The notes: a model not told the origin generated them from the sequence alone. A stretch of DNA of 64,000 nucleotides from Enterococcus canis NBRC 100695 (GCF_001544375.1 NZ_BCQJ01000005.1:1-64000); one strand, 5' to 3'. Shown: positions 52,726-62,891, counted from the stretch's first letter. Translations and numbers: made by a program.

Positions 52726-54291
52726 TTATTCCCACTCAACTGTTGCTGGTGGCTTGCTCGTAATATCATACACGATGCGGTTGACGTGGGCCACTTCGTT
52801 AACGATACGAACAGAGATTTTTTGCAAGACATCCCAAGGAATGCGAGCAAAGTCAGCTGTCATACCATCAATGGAAGTAACGGCACGGATACCAATAGTG
52901 TAATCATAGGTACGGCCGTCGCCCATAACACCAACAGAACGAATGCCTGGTAACACGGTGAAGTATTGCCAAATATCGCGGTCTAAGCCGGCATTAGCGA
53001 TTTCTTCTCGTAAGATAGCGTCTGATTCACGGACGATTTCTAATTTGTCTTCAGTAATTTCGCCAAGAACGCGAATCCCTAAACCAGGTCCTGGGAATGG
53101 TTGGCGCCAAACGATGGTATCCGGCATTCCCAATTGTGTCCCTAATTCACGTACTTCATCTTTAAACAACGTGTTCAAAGGTTCGATCAATTCAAATTGC
53201 ATATCTTCCGGTAAACCACCCACATTGTGGTGAGACTTAATGGTTTGGGCTGTTTCGGTACCAGATTCAATGACGTCGGTGTATAGAGTACCTTGGGCTA
53301 GGAAGGAAACACCTTCGTCGCCAGCTAGTTTAGCCGCTTCGTCGTCAAAGACATAGACGAATTCATTTCCGATGATTTTACGTTTTTCTTCTGGGTCGGA
53401 AATGCCTTTTAATTTATTCAAGAAACGGTCTTTGGCATCCACTTTGATGATGTTCAAGCCAAATTTCCCGCCTAGGCTTTCCATTACTTGATCTGCTTCA
53501 TTTTTACGTAAAAGACCATGGTCAACGAAGATACAAGTTAATTGGTCGCCAATGGCTTTTTGTAATAAGACGCCGACAACGCTGGAATCAACACCGCCAG
53601 ATAGGCCTAGTAGGACTTTTTTATCGCCAACTTTTTCGCGAATCTTTGCGATTTCCATGTCGATAAAATTATCCATCGTCCAGTTGCCTTCACAGTGACA
53701 TACATCAAAAGCAAAATGGCGTAATAATTCATTACCGTATTCAGAGTGTCGGACTTCTGCATGGAATTGGATCCCGTAGAAGTTACGATTGGTGTCTTGG
53801 ATTGACGCGATTGGACAATCTTTGCTTGTCGCAACAACTTCAAAGCCTGTTGGTACTTCCGTTACTAAGTCACCATGACTCATCCAAACGGTTTGTTTTT
53901 CAGGTGTGCCTTGGAAAAGCACGGCGTTTTTATCGGTGATTTCTAATTCAGCTTTACCGTATTCACGATTTTTGGCTGGTTCGACTTTCCCACCTAATTT
54001 GTACGTAATCAACTGCATGCCGTAACAAATCCCTAAAACGGGGATCCCTAATTCGAAAATCTCCGGATCGATCCCAAAAGCGCCCTCATCGTATACGCTA
54101 TTTGGTCCACCAGAAAGGATGATTCCTTTTGGATTGATCGCTTTGACCTCAGCGGCAGTGATACGATGGCTCATCAGTTCAGAGAACACACCAAATTCGC
54201 GGATGCGGCGTGTGATCAGCTGATTGTACTGGCTGCCATAGTCTAATACAATAATCTTTTCAACGTCTGTCATATCGGCAACGTTTGTCAC
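52726..54291 (-). CDS. guaA: GMP synthase (glutamine-hydrolysing)
   Basis: GuaA makes GMP from XMP, ATP and glutamine. The 521-residue chain has the amidotransferase GICYGMQL with catalytic Cys, FHAEV with His, the ATP-pyrophosphatase P-loop [10 protein letters not shown] and the dimer end [18 protein letters not shown] choose GTG 54291 ([12 protein letters not shown]); ATG 54273 is an alternative and the longer frame has no support. Its last codons form the left repeat of the island, and the element restores the reading frame exactly. Confidence 0.96.
   Translation of the reverse strand: MTNVADMTDVEKIIVLDYGSQYNQLITRRIREFGVFSELMSHRITAAEVKAINPKGIILSGGPNSVYDEGAFGIDPEIFELGIPVLGICYGMQLITYKLGGKVEPAKNREYGKAELEITDKNAVLFQGTPEKQTVWMSHGDLVTEVPTGFEVVATSKDCPIASIQDTNRNFYGIQFHAEVRHSEYGNELLRHFAFDVCHCEGNWTMDNFIDMEIAKIREKVGDKKVLLGLSGGVDSSVVGVLLQKAIGDQLTCIFVDHGLLRKNEADQVMESLGGKFGLNIIKVDAKDRFLNKLKGISDPEEKRKIIGNEFVYVFDDEAAKLAGDEGVSFLAQGTLYTDVIESGTETAQTIKSHHNVGGLPEDMQFELIEPLNTLFKDEVRELGTQLGMPDTIVWRQPFPGPGLGIRVLGEITEDKLEIVRESDAILREEIANAGLDRDIWQYFTVLPGIRSVGVMGDGRTYDYTIGIRAVTSIDGMTADFARIPWDVLQKISVRIVNEVAHVNRIVYDITSKPPATVEWE
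52727..52739. repeat. Left direct repeat (att) within the guaA 3' end
   Basis: TATTCCCACTCAA covers the guaA codons for EWE and part of the stop. The identical copy lies at 46165-46177. Together they frame the island. Confidence 0.75.
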
Positions 54292-54354
54292 ATTGATTAC
54301 CCCTATTCTTCTAAATTTTATCTTAAAGGAAGGTTGGGCCTTCACATTAAAATG

Positions 54355-55278
54355 CTAGTATTTACGTAAATAAATCTTGTCAATGATGTGGTTCTCAGTT
54401 TTGTGTAAGATCACATCTGCTCGGTTACGAGTAGGCAAAATGTAGTCCGTCAAATTGCGTAAATTGACGTTCTGCCACACATCGCGAGCGAAATGAAAGG
54501 CTCTTTCGCGGTCACCAGTCGCTAGATCATAGTAATAGTTGCCTGGTTCTTTGAAAGAAGTGTCTAGTAACATACCAAAGCGCTCGAGATACCATTTTTC
54601 AATCAAGGCTGGATCAGCATCAACGAATAATGAAAAATCGAAGAAGTCGCTAACGTAAATCTGCTGATTCGCCGGTAACTGAAAAACATTGATACCTTCC
54701 ACGATTAGAATATCCGGCTGGTGGAGCGTTAAAAATTCACCTTCTACGATGTCGTAGCTGTCATGAGAATAAAGCGGCGCTTGAATGTCGTCTTTCCCAC
54801 TTTTAACTTCATTGAGAAAATTGATCAGCTTTTCCATATCGTAGCTTTCTGGAAATCCCTTCCGGTCCATAATCCCGCGCTCTTTCAAAACTTTATTTGG
54901 ATATAAAAAGCCGTCGGTCGTAATCAATTGGACGTTCCGACGTTTGAAAGTACGGGAGAGGATTTTTTGTAACAGACGAGCCGTAGTACTTTTGCCGACT
55001 GCGACACTCCCTGAAATGCCGATGATAAACGGTGGTAATGGGACGTATTTATGAAGGAAGAGACCTTTGCTGAGAATCAGCGACTCAAATTCTTTCATAT
55101 AGATGTGGATCAGATGCGTTAAAGGTACGTAGATATCCTGTACGTCTTGCATCGAGATCCGGTCGTTGAAACTCTTGATACTCTCCAACTCTTCCCCGGT
55201 TAGTGGTGGCGTTCCATTACGATAAAAACCTTGCCACTCTTCCCGTGAAATGGGATAGTAATTCATCTTTTCGTCCAT
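54355..55278 (-). CDS. coaA: Pantothenate kinase, type I
   Basis: CoaA phosphorylates pantothenate in the first step of coenzyme A synthesis. The 307-residue enzyme has the P-loop GISGSVAVGKSTTARLL (about 90-106), TTDGFLYPN, the EGINVFQL strand and a C terminus ending HIIDKIYLRKY, as in E. coli-type CoaA. It lies 63 bp upstream of guaA on the same strand; they may be co-transcribed. Confidence 0.95.
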   Translation of the reverse strand: MDEKMNYYPISREEWQGFYRNGTPPLTGEELESIKSFNDRISMQDVQDIYVPLTHLIHIYMKEFESLILSKGLFLHKYVPLPPFIIGISGSVAVGKSTTARLLQKILSRTFKRRNVQLITTDGFLYPNKVLKERGIMDRKGFPESYDMEKLINFLNEVKSGKDDIQAPLYSHDSYDIVEGEFLTLHQPDILIVEGINVFQLPANQQIYVSDFFDFSLFVDADPALIEKWYLERFGMLLDTSFKEPGNYYYDLATGDRERAFHFARDVWQNVNLRNLTDYILPTRNRADVILHKTENHIIDKIYLRKY

Positions 55279-55499
55279 GTCAACCTCCCGCTTCGATATT
55301 CTTCGCTTATTTTAACACAAATATGTGAAAACTACAGTCTTTTCCCCTAAAATGAGGGGTTCCTTTGAAAATTTTCATGGTGACGATTTGCAATCTTTTC
55401 ACAAATCCAATCGAGAGTAGAATTCCTAAGGGCTTGGCCTTTTGGCAATCTGAAACTTCATGGTATCATGAAGAAAGAAAATAAAATGAGGTGAAACGG

Positions 55500-56087
55500 A
55501 TGAAAAAGGTGATTTTATTTGGTGACAGCATTACCGCCGGCTATTTGGCAGGCGAAGTAACGCCTTTATTACGAGATTTAGTGGAACAAGATTTAGAAGC
55601 TCAAGATTTTACGGATTTTGAAGTGATTTCGGCCGGTGTTCCAGGCGAAACAACCCGCGAAGGTTTGGCTCGTATTGAGGACCACGTAGTGAAGTATGAT
55701 CCAGCTTATGTCACGATTTTCTTTGGTATTAACGATTTGGCAACTGATAAATTAGTACCAATCGATGAGTATGAAGAGAATTTGCGAAAAATGATTGAAA
55801 TGGTTGGGGCTGAAAAAGTAATTCTGATTACACCACCTTATGTGACCTCTAAGAAGCAACCAGAGCGTCCAGTAGAACGGATCTTGGCTTACGGTGAAAA
55901 GGTTCATGAGCTTAGCAAAGAGTACGGCACACCAATTATCGACATGTATCATCATATGACGCTCTATCCAGGTAGTGACGAGTTTGTGCAAGAAGACGGG
56001 CTGCATTTCTCTGAGTGGGGCTATGAATTTCTAGCCGCCTTGATTATCAATGCGTTAAAGGTTAAAATGGCTGAATCAGGAGAGTGA
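55500..56087 (+). CDS. SGNH/GDSL family hydrolase
   Basis: The 195-residue esterase has the nucleophile in FGDSITAGYLAG, Gly in SAGVPGETT, Asn in FGINDLA and the DGLHFSEWG block with Asp/His. No signal peptide is seen, so it is cytoplasmic. A promoter TTGGCA-16-TATCAT (55442-55469) precedes it and ATG 55500 follows GAGGTG. The next gene overlaps its ribosome site region, so they form an operon. Confidence 0.9.
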   Translation: MKKVILFGDSITAGYLAGEVTPLLRDLVEQDLEAQDFTDFEVISAGVPGETTREGLARIEDHVVKYDPAYVTIFFGINDLATDKLVPIDEYEENLRKMIEMVGAEKVILITPPYVTSKKQPERPVERILAYGEKVHELSKEYGTPIIDMYHHMTLYPGSDEFVQEDGLHFSEWGYEFLAALIINALKVKMAESGE

Positions 56088-56092
56088 AGCCA

Positions 56093-56695
56093 ATGAGTAA
56101 CCAATATTTTACAGAAAATCCAGATACCCCTCATCAACTGGAGGAGTGGTCATTTACCTTACTTGGCCGCCCGTTTCGATTTGTGACAGATAGTGGCGTT
56201 TTTTCTAAAAAAACAGTTGATTTCGGTTCCCGTGTGTTGATTGACCACTTTTCTTGGTCAGAGTTACCAGAAGGTTGGTTGTTGGATGTCGGGTGCGGCT
56301 ACGGGCCAATTGGATTATCTTTAGCTGCTGCCAGCGGTCATAAAGTAGAGATGATTGATGTAAATGAACGAGCCTTAGGTTTAGCGCAGGAAAATGCCAA
56401 GCGCAATGCCTTATTGACGCAAGTCGATATTCATACTTCTAATGTTTATAGCGAAACCCATCAAAAACAATATGCGGCGATTGTCAGTAACCCACCAATT
56501 CGAGCCGGTAAAAAAGTAGTGCATGAAATTTTAACAGGCGCCTATGAGCGTTTGCTGCCAGGTGGTAGTTTAACCGTCGTCATTCAGAAAAAACAAGGCG
56601 CGCCTAGTGCAGAAAAGAAGATGCAGGAAACTTTTGGAAATGTGGAAATTGTTGCTAAAGATAAAGGGTATTACATTTTAAAAAGTATTCGTTAG
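56093..56695 (+). CDS. Class I SAM methyltransferase, RsmC-like
   Basis: The 200-residue enzyme has the SAM loop LDVGCGYGPIG, the acidic MIDVNERAL strand end and the N6/N2-type catalytic motif NPPIRAGK seen in 16S rRNA G1207 (RsmC) methyltransferases. It carries only the C-terminal catalytic half of E. coli RsmC, as usual in Firmicutes. ATG 56093 lies 5 bp after the hydrolase stop. Confidence 0.88.
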   Translation: MSNQYFTENPDTPHQLEEWSFTLLGRPFRFVTDSGVFSKKTVDFGSRVLIDHFSWSELPEGWLLDVGCGYGPIGLSLAAASGHKVEMIDVNERALGLAQENAKRNALLTQVDIHTSNVYSETHQKQYAAIVSNPPIRAGKKVVHEILTGAYERLLPGGSLTVVIQKKQGAPSAEKKMQETFGNVEIVAKDKGYYILKSIR

Positions 56696-56704
56696 TGTTA
56701 TCAA

Positions 56705-56746
56705 AAAATCCTGGGAAAGTTATTGAAAACTTTCTCAGGATTTTTT
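56705..56746. terminator. Terminator between convergent genes
   Basis: The stem AAATCCTGGGAAAGTT / AACTTTCTCAGGATTT (one G-T pair) with a short loop is followed by T residues on the plus strand and meets the end of add. Confidence 0.85.
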
Positions 56747-57769
56747 CTATAGATTCGATAAGTAAGGTTGATAACCTGCTGTGATGGCAGCGGCTAATTC
56801 ACTTTTAGCGTTTTCCTTTAGAAAAGCTGCTTGGACACTATTTTGGGTCAATTGATGCATGATGTCATAGGAAATACCATACCACTCAGACAATTGCTGG
56901 AATTCTTGCGTCAAAGAAGTTTGCGAAACAGTCCGGTTATCGGTGTTAATAGAAATGGCAATCCCAGCCTCTAGAAAGTCTTGGAAAGGATAGTCCGCCA
57001 ATGAGTCTGCTGTTTTGGTGTGGAAGTTACTTGTGGGACACATTTCCAAGGTAGTACCGGCAGCAGCCAGCGCAGCCCATTCGGCAGGTTCTTTTTTGAT
57101 CGCGATGCCGTGGCCAATGCGGGTCGCCCCCATGCGGATAGATTCGACGACGTTTTGCGGACAGCCGCACTCGCCAGCGTGTAGCGTCAGACCAACGCCT
57201 GCCGGTTTTTGTTGAATCAATTCGGCGAACTCATGAGGTGGAAAGTTGGCTTCGTCCCCAGCTAGGTCAAAACCTACAACCCCGTTTTCAGAAAAGTCGG
57301 TTGCAGCTTTTAGGACTTCGTTATTTTTTTCATGGTTGTGGTGGCGCATGCCACATAAGAGTGCATTATTTTTAACGCCTAGTTCAGTCTGGCCACGTTC
57401 TAGACCAGTTAAGACCGCCGTAATGACTTCCTTAACGGTTAGACCGTTTCTAGTATGTAGTTGGGGAGCAAAACGAATTTCCATATAGTGAACATTTTCA
57501 GCGGCCCCTTGGGCAACCACGTCATATGCCGCAGCACTTAGAGCTTCAGTAGTTTGTAAAATTGGGAGGATAGCATTGAAACACTGCAAATATTCTTCCA
57601 AATTTTGGCATTCTTCAGAGACAGTGATGGCTTGACGGAAAGTTTCAAAATCAGAAATCGGGAGCTGCTGTTTCTGGGCAAGGGCGTAAAGGGTCTCAGG
57701 GCGTACGGAACCGTCTAAGTGGCAATGCAATTCGACTTTCGGTAATGCTTTGATAATGGTTTCTTCCAT
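56747..57769 (-). CDS. add: Adenosine deaminase
   Basis: Add converts adenosine and deoxyadenosine to the inosine forms. The 340-residue zinc barrel has PKVELHCHLDGSVRPETL (HxH), HAGECG with His and catalytic Glu, RIGHGI and the ISINTDNR Asp. A partial cre (AGCTACCGCTTTCA, 57807-57820, two mismatches) lies before its start. It belongs functionally with the salvage operon that follows. Confidence 0.94.
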   Translation of the reverse strand: MEETIIKALPKVELHCHLDGSVRPETLYALAQKQQLPISDFETFRQAITVSEECQNLEEYLQCFNAILPILQTTEALSAAAYDVVAQGAAENVHYMEIRFAPQLHTRNGLTVKEVITAVLTGLERGQTELGVKNNALLCGMRHHNHEKNNEVLKAATDFSENGVVGFDLAGDEANFPPHEFAELIQQKPAGVGLTLHAGECGCPQNVVESIRMGATRIGHGIAIKKEPAEWAALAAAGTTLEMCPTSNFHTKTADSLADYPFQDFLEAGIAISINTDNRTVSQTSLTQEFQQLSEWYGISYDIMHQLTQNSVQAAFLKENAKSELAAAITAGYQPYLSNL

Positions 57770-57912
57770 AAAACCGTCCTTTCGTAAATGACTAACGACA
57801 AAAATTAGCTACCGCTTTCAAAGAAACTTTGTTACACTGTGGGCAGAAAGTTATTTCAAGAAACATAGCATGTTTCTAATAGAAAAGTCAACCTGAAAAG
57901 AGGGTAGTTGGT

Positions 57913-58941
57913 ATGAAATTGACGATTAAAGAAATCGCGGAGCTGGCGGGCGTTTCGATTACCACCGTTTCGCAGATTTTGAACAATAAAGGCAGCCGGT
58001 TTAGTGAAAAAACGCGGCGGCGCGTTTTGGATATCGTAGAAGAATATCAATATAAGCCAGATTTTTTTGCTTCCAATTTAATCAATCGTCACTCTAAGAC
58101 AATTGGCATGATCGTGCCAGATGTGACGGACTTTTTCTTCTCCAAAGTAATTGAAGGAGTGGAAACCTATCTAAACCCACTAGGCTATATGATTTTGTTA
58201 TGTAATTCGAAGCATTCTCACGAACAAGAAAAGCGGTATATCGACGAACTGCGGCATCGTTCGGTAGATGGGATCTTGTTAGCGACCCCCAATGTTATGC
58301 CTGAGGAGTATCGGTTTTCAGCAGAAGGCAAAAAAGTACCGATGATTTTAATGGACCGAGGCATCAATCAACGCGACGAAGGCAAGTTGATTGTGAAAGA
58401 ATATGAAGGCGCCTACCGAGCTATGAGTCATCTAATCGCTCAAGGTCATCGGAAAATTGGCATGCTGCGAGAAACAACCCGCTATTATCAATTGACAGAG
58501 CGGATCACGGCTTATCATCATGCCTTAAAAGATCATCATATTGAACTGGGAACGGAGTATGTCCAAATTGGCGACTTATCTATTAGCGGAGGTTACCAGG
58601 CAGCCAAAAAATTGTTGGCAGAAACCAACGATGTAACGGCCATCTTTTGTGGCAATGATGAAATGGCAATTGGAGCTTACCATGCCATTAGTGAAACGGG
58701 TAAACGAATTCCCGAAGATATTTCTGTTGTTGGCTTTGATGGTTTGGAAATTACAGAATACATGGTGCCATCGTTAACGACGGTTCGACAACCAAGTTTT
58801 GATATCGGTTTTTATGCAGCTAAGTTTTTGGTGGATGCAATTGATAATCCTAATATGAAAATTCCTAACAAAATATTTGAATCAGAGCTTATTGTTCGTG
58901 AAAGCACAAAAGGGGTTGACAGCGTATACAAATCAGTGTAG
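57913..58941 (+). CDS. LacI family transcriptional repressor
   Basis: The 342-residue regulator has the N-terminal LacI headpiece (TIKEIAELAGVSITTVSQIL) and a periplasmic-binding-like effector domain (IGMIVPDVTDFFF; VVGFDGLEITEYM; LTTVRQP). The core is closest in style to RbsR-like proteins. Two palindromes with central GTGT lie right after it, before the nucleoside operon, and are probable binding sites. A ribose- or deoxyribose-type ligand is inferred. Confidence 0.9.
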   Translation: MKLTIKEIAELAGVSITTVSQILNNKGSRFSEKTRRRVLDIVEEYQYKPDFFASNLINRHSKTIGMIVPDVTDFFFSKVIEGVETYLNPLGYMILLCNSKHSHEQEKRYIDELRHRSVDGILLATPNVMPEEYRFSAEGKKVPMILMDRGINQRDEGKLIVKEYEGAYRAMSHLIAQGHRKIGMLRETTRYYQLTERITAYHHALKDHHIELGTEYVQIGDLSISGGYQAAKKLLAETNDVTAIFCGNDEMAIGAYHAISETGKRIPEDISVVGFDGLEITEYMVPSLTTVRQPSFDIGFYAAKFLVDAIDNPNMKIPNKIFESELIVRESTKGVDSVYKSV

Positions 58942-58948
58942 AGTCACA

Positions 58949-59029
58949 TTGAAAGTGTTTTCAATAACGGTTTTTATTAGTAAAGTGTTTTACTAAAGTA
59001 GTTTACCTAGACGGAAAAAAGTGTATAAT
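58949..59029 (+). promoter_or_regulatory. Operators and promoter of the nucleoside salvage operon
   Basis: TTGAAAGTGTTTTCAA (58949-58964) and TAGTAAAGTGTTTTACTA (58978-58995) are both palindromes around GTGT. The first also matches cre at 13 of 14 bases. They precede the promoter TTTACC (59002-59007), 16 bases, TATAAT (59024-59029). Control by the LacI-type repressor and perhaps CcpA is inferred. Confidence 0.7.
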
Positions 59030-59059
59030 ACTTTTTGGAAGATTTGGAGGCCTGTAATA

Positions 59060-60361
59060 ATGAGAATGGTAGATTTAATTGAAAAAAAACGTGATGGTCA
59101 GCCGCTGACAAAAGAAGAAATTCAATTCATCATCTCCGGCTACACGGATGGGAGTATTCCTGATTATCAAATGAGTGCCTTGTTAATGGCTATTTATTAT
59201 CAAGATATGACGGATGCGGAAATTACGGAATTGACATTAGCGATGGCACATTCTGGTGAAGTGATCGACTTATCGGCACTTAAAGGTATTAAAGTTGATA
59301 AACACTCTACTGGCGGGGTAGGTGATACGACCACTTTGATTTTGGCGCCGCTAGTTGCTAGCGTTGGTGTGACGGTAGCGAAAATGTCTGGTCGAGGCTT
59401 AGGCCATACCGGTGGAACTTTGGACAAATTAGAAGCTATTCCTGGTTTTCAAGTGGAAGTAGCCGATGAAGAATTTGTACGGTTAGTCAATGAAAGTAAT
59501 GTGGCTGTGATTGGTCAGTCTGGTAATTTGGCTCCTGCCGATAAAAAGCTCTATGCCTTGCGGGATGTAACGGCAACAGTCAGCTCGATTCCATTGATTG
59601 CCAGTTCCATCATGAGTAAAAAAATTGCCGCTGGCGCTGACGCCATCGTGCTAGATGTGACTACTGGCGAAGGAGCCTTCATGAAGAATCTTGAAGATGC
59701 TCGTCGTTTGGCCCACACGATGGTCCGCATTGGTAAACTGGCTAATCGTCAAACAATGGCGGTAATTTCTGATATGTCACAGCCGTTAGGAGAAGCCATC
59801 GGAAATGGTATTGAAGTGATTGAAGCCATCGAAACCTTGCGAGGTGAAGGCCCGGAAGATTTGGTAGAAATGGTTTACGCCTTAGGCAGTCAAATGGTCG
59901 TATTGGCACAAAAAGCGCCTGATCTTGAAACGGCCCGTCAGATGCTGCAAGATGCCTTAGAGTCTGGCGCAGCCCTAGCTAAGTTCCGAGAAATGATTCG
60001 TAACCAGGGTGGCGATGACAGTGTAATCGACCATCCAGAAAAATTGTTAACGGCTAAATATACGATGGAATTACCAGCTAAAAGCACAGGCGTTGTCAAA
60101 CAAATTGTGGCCGATGAAGTCGGCGTTGCGGCGATGTTATTAGGCGCAGGTCGTAAAACAAAAGAAGATGACATCGATTTTGGCGTAGGCATCAAACTGC
60201 ATAAAAAAGTTGGCATGCCAGTAACGGCAGGTGAATCATTGTTGACGATCTATGCGAATCAAGAAGATATCGAAGAAGTAAAAGATTTATTATACGCAAA
60301 TATTGAAATCGGCACATTGGGTGAGGAACCTGCGTTGATTCATGATATAATAACTGAGTAA
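59060..60361 (+). CDS. pdp: Pyrimidine-nucleoside phosphorylase
   Basis: Pdp splits uridine, thymidine and deoxyuridine into base and (deoxy)ribose-1-phosphate. The 433-residue enzyme has the substrate/phosphate motif [31 protein letters not shown] and a Gly-rich C-terminal domain with [15 protein letters not shown] 59060 behind TTTGGAGG gives the standard length; the earlier GTG overlaps the -10 box. First gene of the salvage operon. Confidence 0.95.
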   Translation: MRMVDLIEKKRDGQPLTKEEIQFIISGYTDGSIPDYQMSALLMAIYYQDMTDAEITELTLAMAHSGEVIDLSALKGIKVDKHSTGGVGDTTTLILAPLVASVGVTVAKMSGRGLGHTGGTLDKLEAIPGFQVEVADEEFVRLVNESNVAVIGQSGNLAPADKKLYALRDVTATVSSIPLIASSIMSKKIAAGADAIVLDVTTGEGAFMKNLEDARRLAHTMVRIGKLANRQTMAVISDMSQPLGEAIGNGIEVIEAIETLRGEGPEDLVEMVYALGSQMVVLAQKAPDLETARQMLQDALESGAALAKFREMIRNQGGDDSVIDHPEKLLTAKYTMELPAKSTGVVKQIVADEVGVAAMLLGAGRKTKEDDIDFGVGIKLHKKVGMPVTAGESLLTIYANQEDIEEVKDLLYANIEIGTLGEEPALIHDIITE

Positions 60362-60377
60362 AGGGAGTGTTCTAATA

Positions 60378-61040
60378 ATGGAACTAAATCGTAAAATTGA
60401 TCATACTATTTTAAAAGCCGACGCATCAGAAATTGATGTGTTGCAAGTGATTGAAGAAGCAAAAAAATATCATTTCTATTCTGTTTGTGTCAATCCAACT
60501 TGGGTTGCCCTAGCAAATGAAAAATTGGCGAATGAACCAGTGGCTGTTTGTACAGTTATCGGCTTCCCTCTAGGTGCTAATACTAGCGAAGTCAAAGCTT
60601 ATGAAACACAAGACGCTATTAAAAATGGTGCTGATGAAGTCGATATGGTCATTAATATCGGTGCATTAAAATCTAAAAATTATAGACAAGTTGAGCAAGA
60701 TATCAAAGCAGTGGTAGACGCTGCTAAAGATAAAGCCTTAGTGAAAGTTATCATTGAGATTTCTCTATTAAATCGTGAAGAAATCGTCAAAGCTTGTGAA
60801 TTAGCAAAAGCAGCAGGAGCTGATTTCGTTAAGACATCTACTGGTTTTTCAACAGGCGGTGCAACAGTTGAAGCTGTTCGTTTGATGCGTGAAACAGTTG
60901 GCCCTGAAATGGGTGTGAAAGCTTCTGGTGGTATTCATAATGAAGCTGAAGCAATGGAAATGGTTGAAGCAGGCGCTAGCCGTATTGGCACAAGTGCTGG
61001 TGTCGCAATTATGGCCGGCACAACTGGCGAAGGCTATTAA
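60378..61040 (+). CDS. deoC: Deoxyribose-phosphate aldolase
   Basis: DeoC splits deoxyribose-5-phosphate into glyceraldehyde-3-phosphate and acetaldehyde. The 220-residue TIM barrel starts [13 protein letters not shown] and has the [20 protein letters not shown] and Schiff-base [13 protein letters not shown] (Lys) motifs. It is placed between pdp and cdd in the operon. Confidence 0.96.
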   Translation: MELNRKIDHTILKADASEIDVLQVIEEAKKYHFYSVCVNPTWVALANEKLANEPVAVCTVIGFPLGANTSEVKAYETQDAIKNGADEVDMVINIGALKSKNYRQVEQDIKAVVDAAKDKALVKVIIEISLLNREEIVKACELAKAAGADFVKTSTGFSTGGATVEAVRLMRETVGPEMGVKASGGIHNEAEAMEMVEAGASRIGTSAGVAIMAGTTGEGY

Positions 61041-61052
61041 GCGAGGATGAGT

Positions 61053-61445
61053 ATGGCAAAACAAGAATGGATCGATCAAGCAGTTGCAATGTTGGATAAG
61101 GCCTATGTTCCTTATTCTAAGTTTCCGGTGGGAGCATGTCTTGTCACTGAGGACGAGAAACTTTATACTGGTATCAATATCGAAAATGCCTCTTTTGGCT
61201 TAACCAATTGTGCCGAACGGACAGCTTTTTTCAAGGCTGTTTCAGAAGGTGAAAAACAATTCAAACATCTAGTCGTTGCTGGCAATACTGAAGGGCCTAT
61301 CTCGCCTTGTGGTGCTTGTCGACAAGTAATGGCTGAGTTTTGTGCACCAGACATGCCGGTTACCTTAGTGGGTAAAAATGGCGTGACCAAAGAAATGACC
61401 GTGGCAGAATTATTGCCGTATATGTTTACAAGTGATGAATTGTAA
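61053..61445 (+). CDS. cdd: Cytidine deaminase
   Basis: Cdd deaminates cytidine and deoxycytidine to the uridine forms used by pdp. The 130-residue zinc enzyme has PYSKFPVGACL, the CAERTAFF active site (Cys, Glu) and PCGACRQVM (two Cys). ATG 61053 is better spaced from GCGAGG than ATG 61047. Confidence 0.96.
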   Translation: MAKQEWIDQAVAMLDKAYVPYSKFPVGACLVTEDEKLYTGINIENASFGLTNCAERTAFFKAVSEGEKQFKHLVVAGNTEGPISPCGACRQVMAEFCAPDMPVTLVGKNGVTKEMTVAELLPYMFTSDEL

Positions 61446-61514
61446 ACGCTAAGCTTGTTCAATCAGTCATCCCGGCTGTTGAAAAAATAAAATTCTTTAG
61501 GGGGCTTTACAGAA

Positions 61515-62636
61515 ATGAAAAAAGCGAAATTATTTGGTTTCGGGCTAGCTACAATCGGGCTACTAGGTTTAGCAGCGTGTGGCGGCGGTAACTCAGGCGG
61601 TACAGACTCAACTGGCGGCGGTTCTGACGCAGCAGGCGACAAAGACCACAACGTAGTAATCGTAACAGATATCGGTGGGGTAGATGACAAATCATTCAAC
61701 CAATCAGCTTGGGAAGGTTTACAAGCTTGGGGGAAAGAAAATAATCTACCAAAAGGTGTAGACGGTTATGACTACATCCAATCAAATGATGCATCTGAAT
61801 ATACAACAAACATCGATACAGCAGTTCAAAATGGCTTCCACACAGTATTTGGGATTGGTTATTTATTAGCTGACTCAATCAAAGCGGCAGCTGAACAAAA
61901 CACAGAAACAAACTTTGGTATCATTGATAGTGTGATCGAAGGGCTAGACAACGTTGTTTCTGCAACATTTAAAGATAATGAAGCTTCTTACTTAGCAGGT
62001 GTTGCTGCAGCTTATACTACTAAAACAAACAAAATTGGTTTTATCGGTGGTGAAGAGGGTGCCGTTATCGACCGTTTTGAAGCTGGTTTCCACCAAGGTG
62101 TGATTGACACTGCTAAAAAATTAGGTAAAGATATCGAAGTGAAAATCGAATATGCTGCTTCATTTGGTGATCCTGCCAAAGGGAAAGCTTTAGCAGCTGC
62201 AATGTATCAAGATGGCGCAGACATCATTTTCCACGCTTCAGGTGGTACTGGTGCTGGTGTCTTCCAAGAAGCAAAAGACTTGAACTCTGGTTTGAACGAA
62301 GCAGACCTTGACAGCAAAAAAGTTTGGGTTATCGGTGTAGATAGCGACCAACAAGCTGAAGGTGCCTACAAAACTAAAGACGGTAAAGAAGACAACTTTA
62401 CTTTGACTTCAACATTGAAAGGTGTTGGGGCAGCGGTACAAGATATCTCTAACCGTGCTAAAGAAGACAAATTCCCTGGTGGGGAACACTTAGTATATGG
62501 CTTGAAAGACGGCGGTGTTGATTTAACAGCTGGTTTCCTTTCAGACGATACTAAAAAAGCTGTCGATGAAGCAAAACAAGAAATCATCGATGGTAAAGTA
62601 GAAGTTCCTGAAGTTCCTTCTGATGTAAAAGAGTAA
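61515..62636 (+). CDS. BMP family nucleoside-binding lipoprotein
   Basis: The 373-residue surface lipoprotein has the lipobox LLGLAAC and a Gly/Ser linker, then a PnrA/BmpA-type fold (VVIVTDIGGVDDKSFNQSAW; GFIGGEEGAVIDRFEAGF). It captures nucleosides for the ABC importer whose ATPase follows. Context with pdp, deoC and cdd fits. A strong terminator after it suggests the ABC genes are less expressed or have their own promoter. Confidence 0.93.
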   Translation: MKKAKLFGFGLATIGLLGLAACGGGNSGGTDSTGGGSDAAGDKDHNVVIVTDIGGVDDKSFNQSAWEGLQAWGKENNLPKGVDGYDYIQSNDASEYTTNIDTAVQNGFHTVFGIGYLLADSIKAAAEQNTETNFGIIDSVIEGLDNVVSATFKDNEASYLAGVAAAYTTKTNKIGFIGGEEGAVIDRFEAGFHQGVIDTAKKLGKDIEVKIEYAASFGDPAKGKALAAAMYQDGADIIFHASGGTGAGVFQEAKDLNSGLNEADLDSKKVWVIGVDSDQQAEGAYKTKDGKEDNFTLTSTLKGVGAAVQDISNRAKEDKFPGGEHLVYGLKDGGVDLTAGFLSDDTKKAVDEAKQEIIDGKVEVPEVPSDVKE

Positions 62637-62660
62637 TTCTTTAGAGAATGCTTCTTTTCG

Positions 62661-62692
62661 GACGCCGCGTTTCGGCGCGGCGTCTGTATTTT
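62661..62692 (+). terminator. GC-rich terminator after the lipoprotein gene
   Basis: A perfect 9-bp stem, GACGCCGCG / CGCGGCGTC, with a TTTCGG loop is followed by TGTATTTTT. It would lower read-through into the ABC genes, so the binding protein is made in excess, a common pattern. Confidence 0.82.
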
Positions 62693-62700
62693 TAGGGATT

Positions 62701-62757
62701 TCTGGAAATTCATTTTAGTAAACTGTTTTACCAAATAATCGAAAATGAATTTCCAGA
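62701..62757. repeat. 16-bp inverted repeat with operator-like loop
   Basis: TCTGGAAATTCATTTT (62701-62716) and AAAATGAATTTCCAGA (62742-62757) are perfectly complementary. The loop region carries TAGTAAACTGTTTTACCA (62716-62733), close to the operator TAGTAAAGTGTTTTACTA at 58978. It lacks a T-run, so it is not a plain terminator. Confidence 0.65.
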
Positions 62758-62891
62758 AGAGCCTAAACAGTGCTCTGATCCTTTACTTTAGTGAAGGAAA
62801 GCATGATTGAAGAAACACTTTCATTGGTAAACCCGCTCAGTCATGTCGTTGCTTGTTGCACGGGATTAAATTGTTAGGAAGTGAGAAAAAC

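Larger units (their letters stand above)
46165..52739. mobile_element. 6.6-kb genomic island at the guaA 3' end
   Basis: The stretch is bounded by 13-bp direct repeats that match the guaA 3' end, is clearly AT-rich and carries accessory genes: a LysM/FIVAR surface protein, an RHH protein, a giant YobI-like NTPase and broken small genes. No integrase gene is present, so it is a satellite, a decayed element or the remains of a larger one. An accidental repeat is the alternative, but the exact guaA location argues against chance. Confidence 0.7.
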
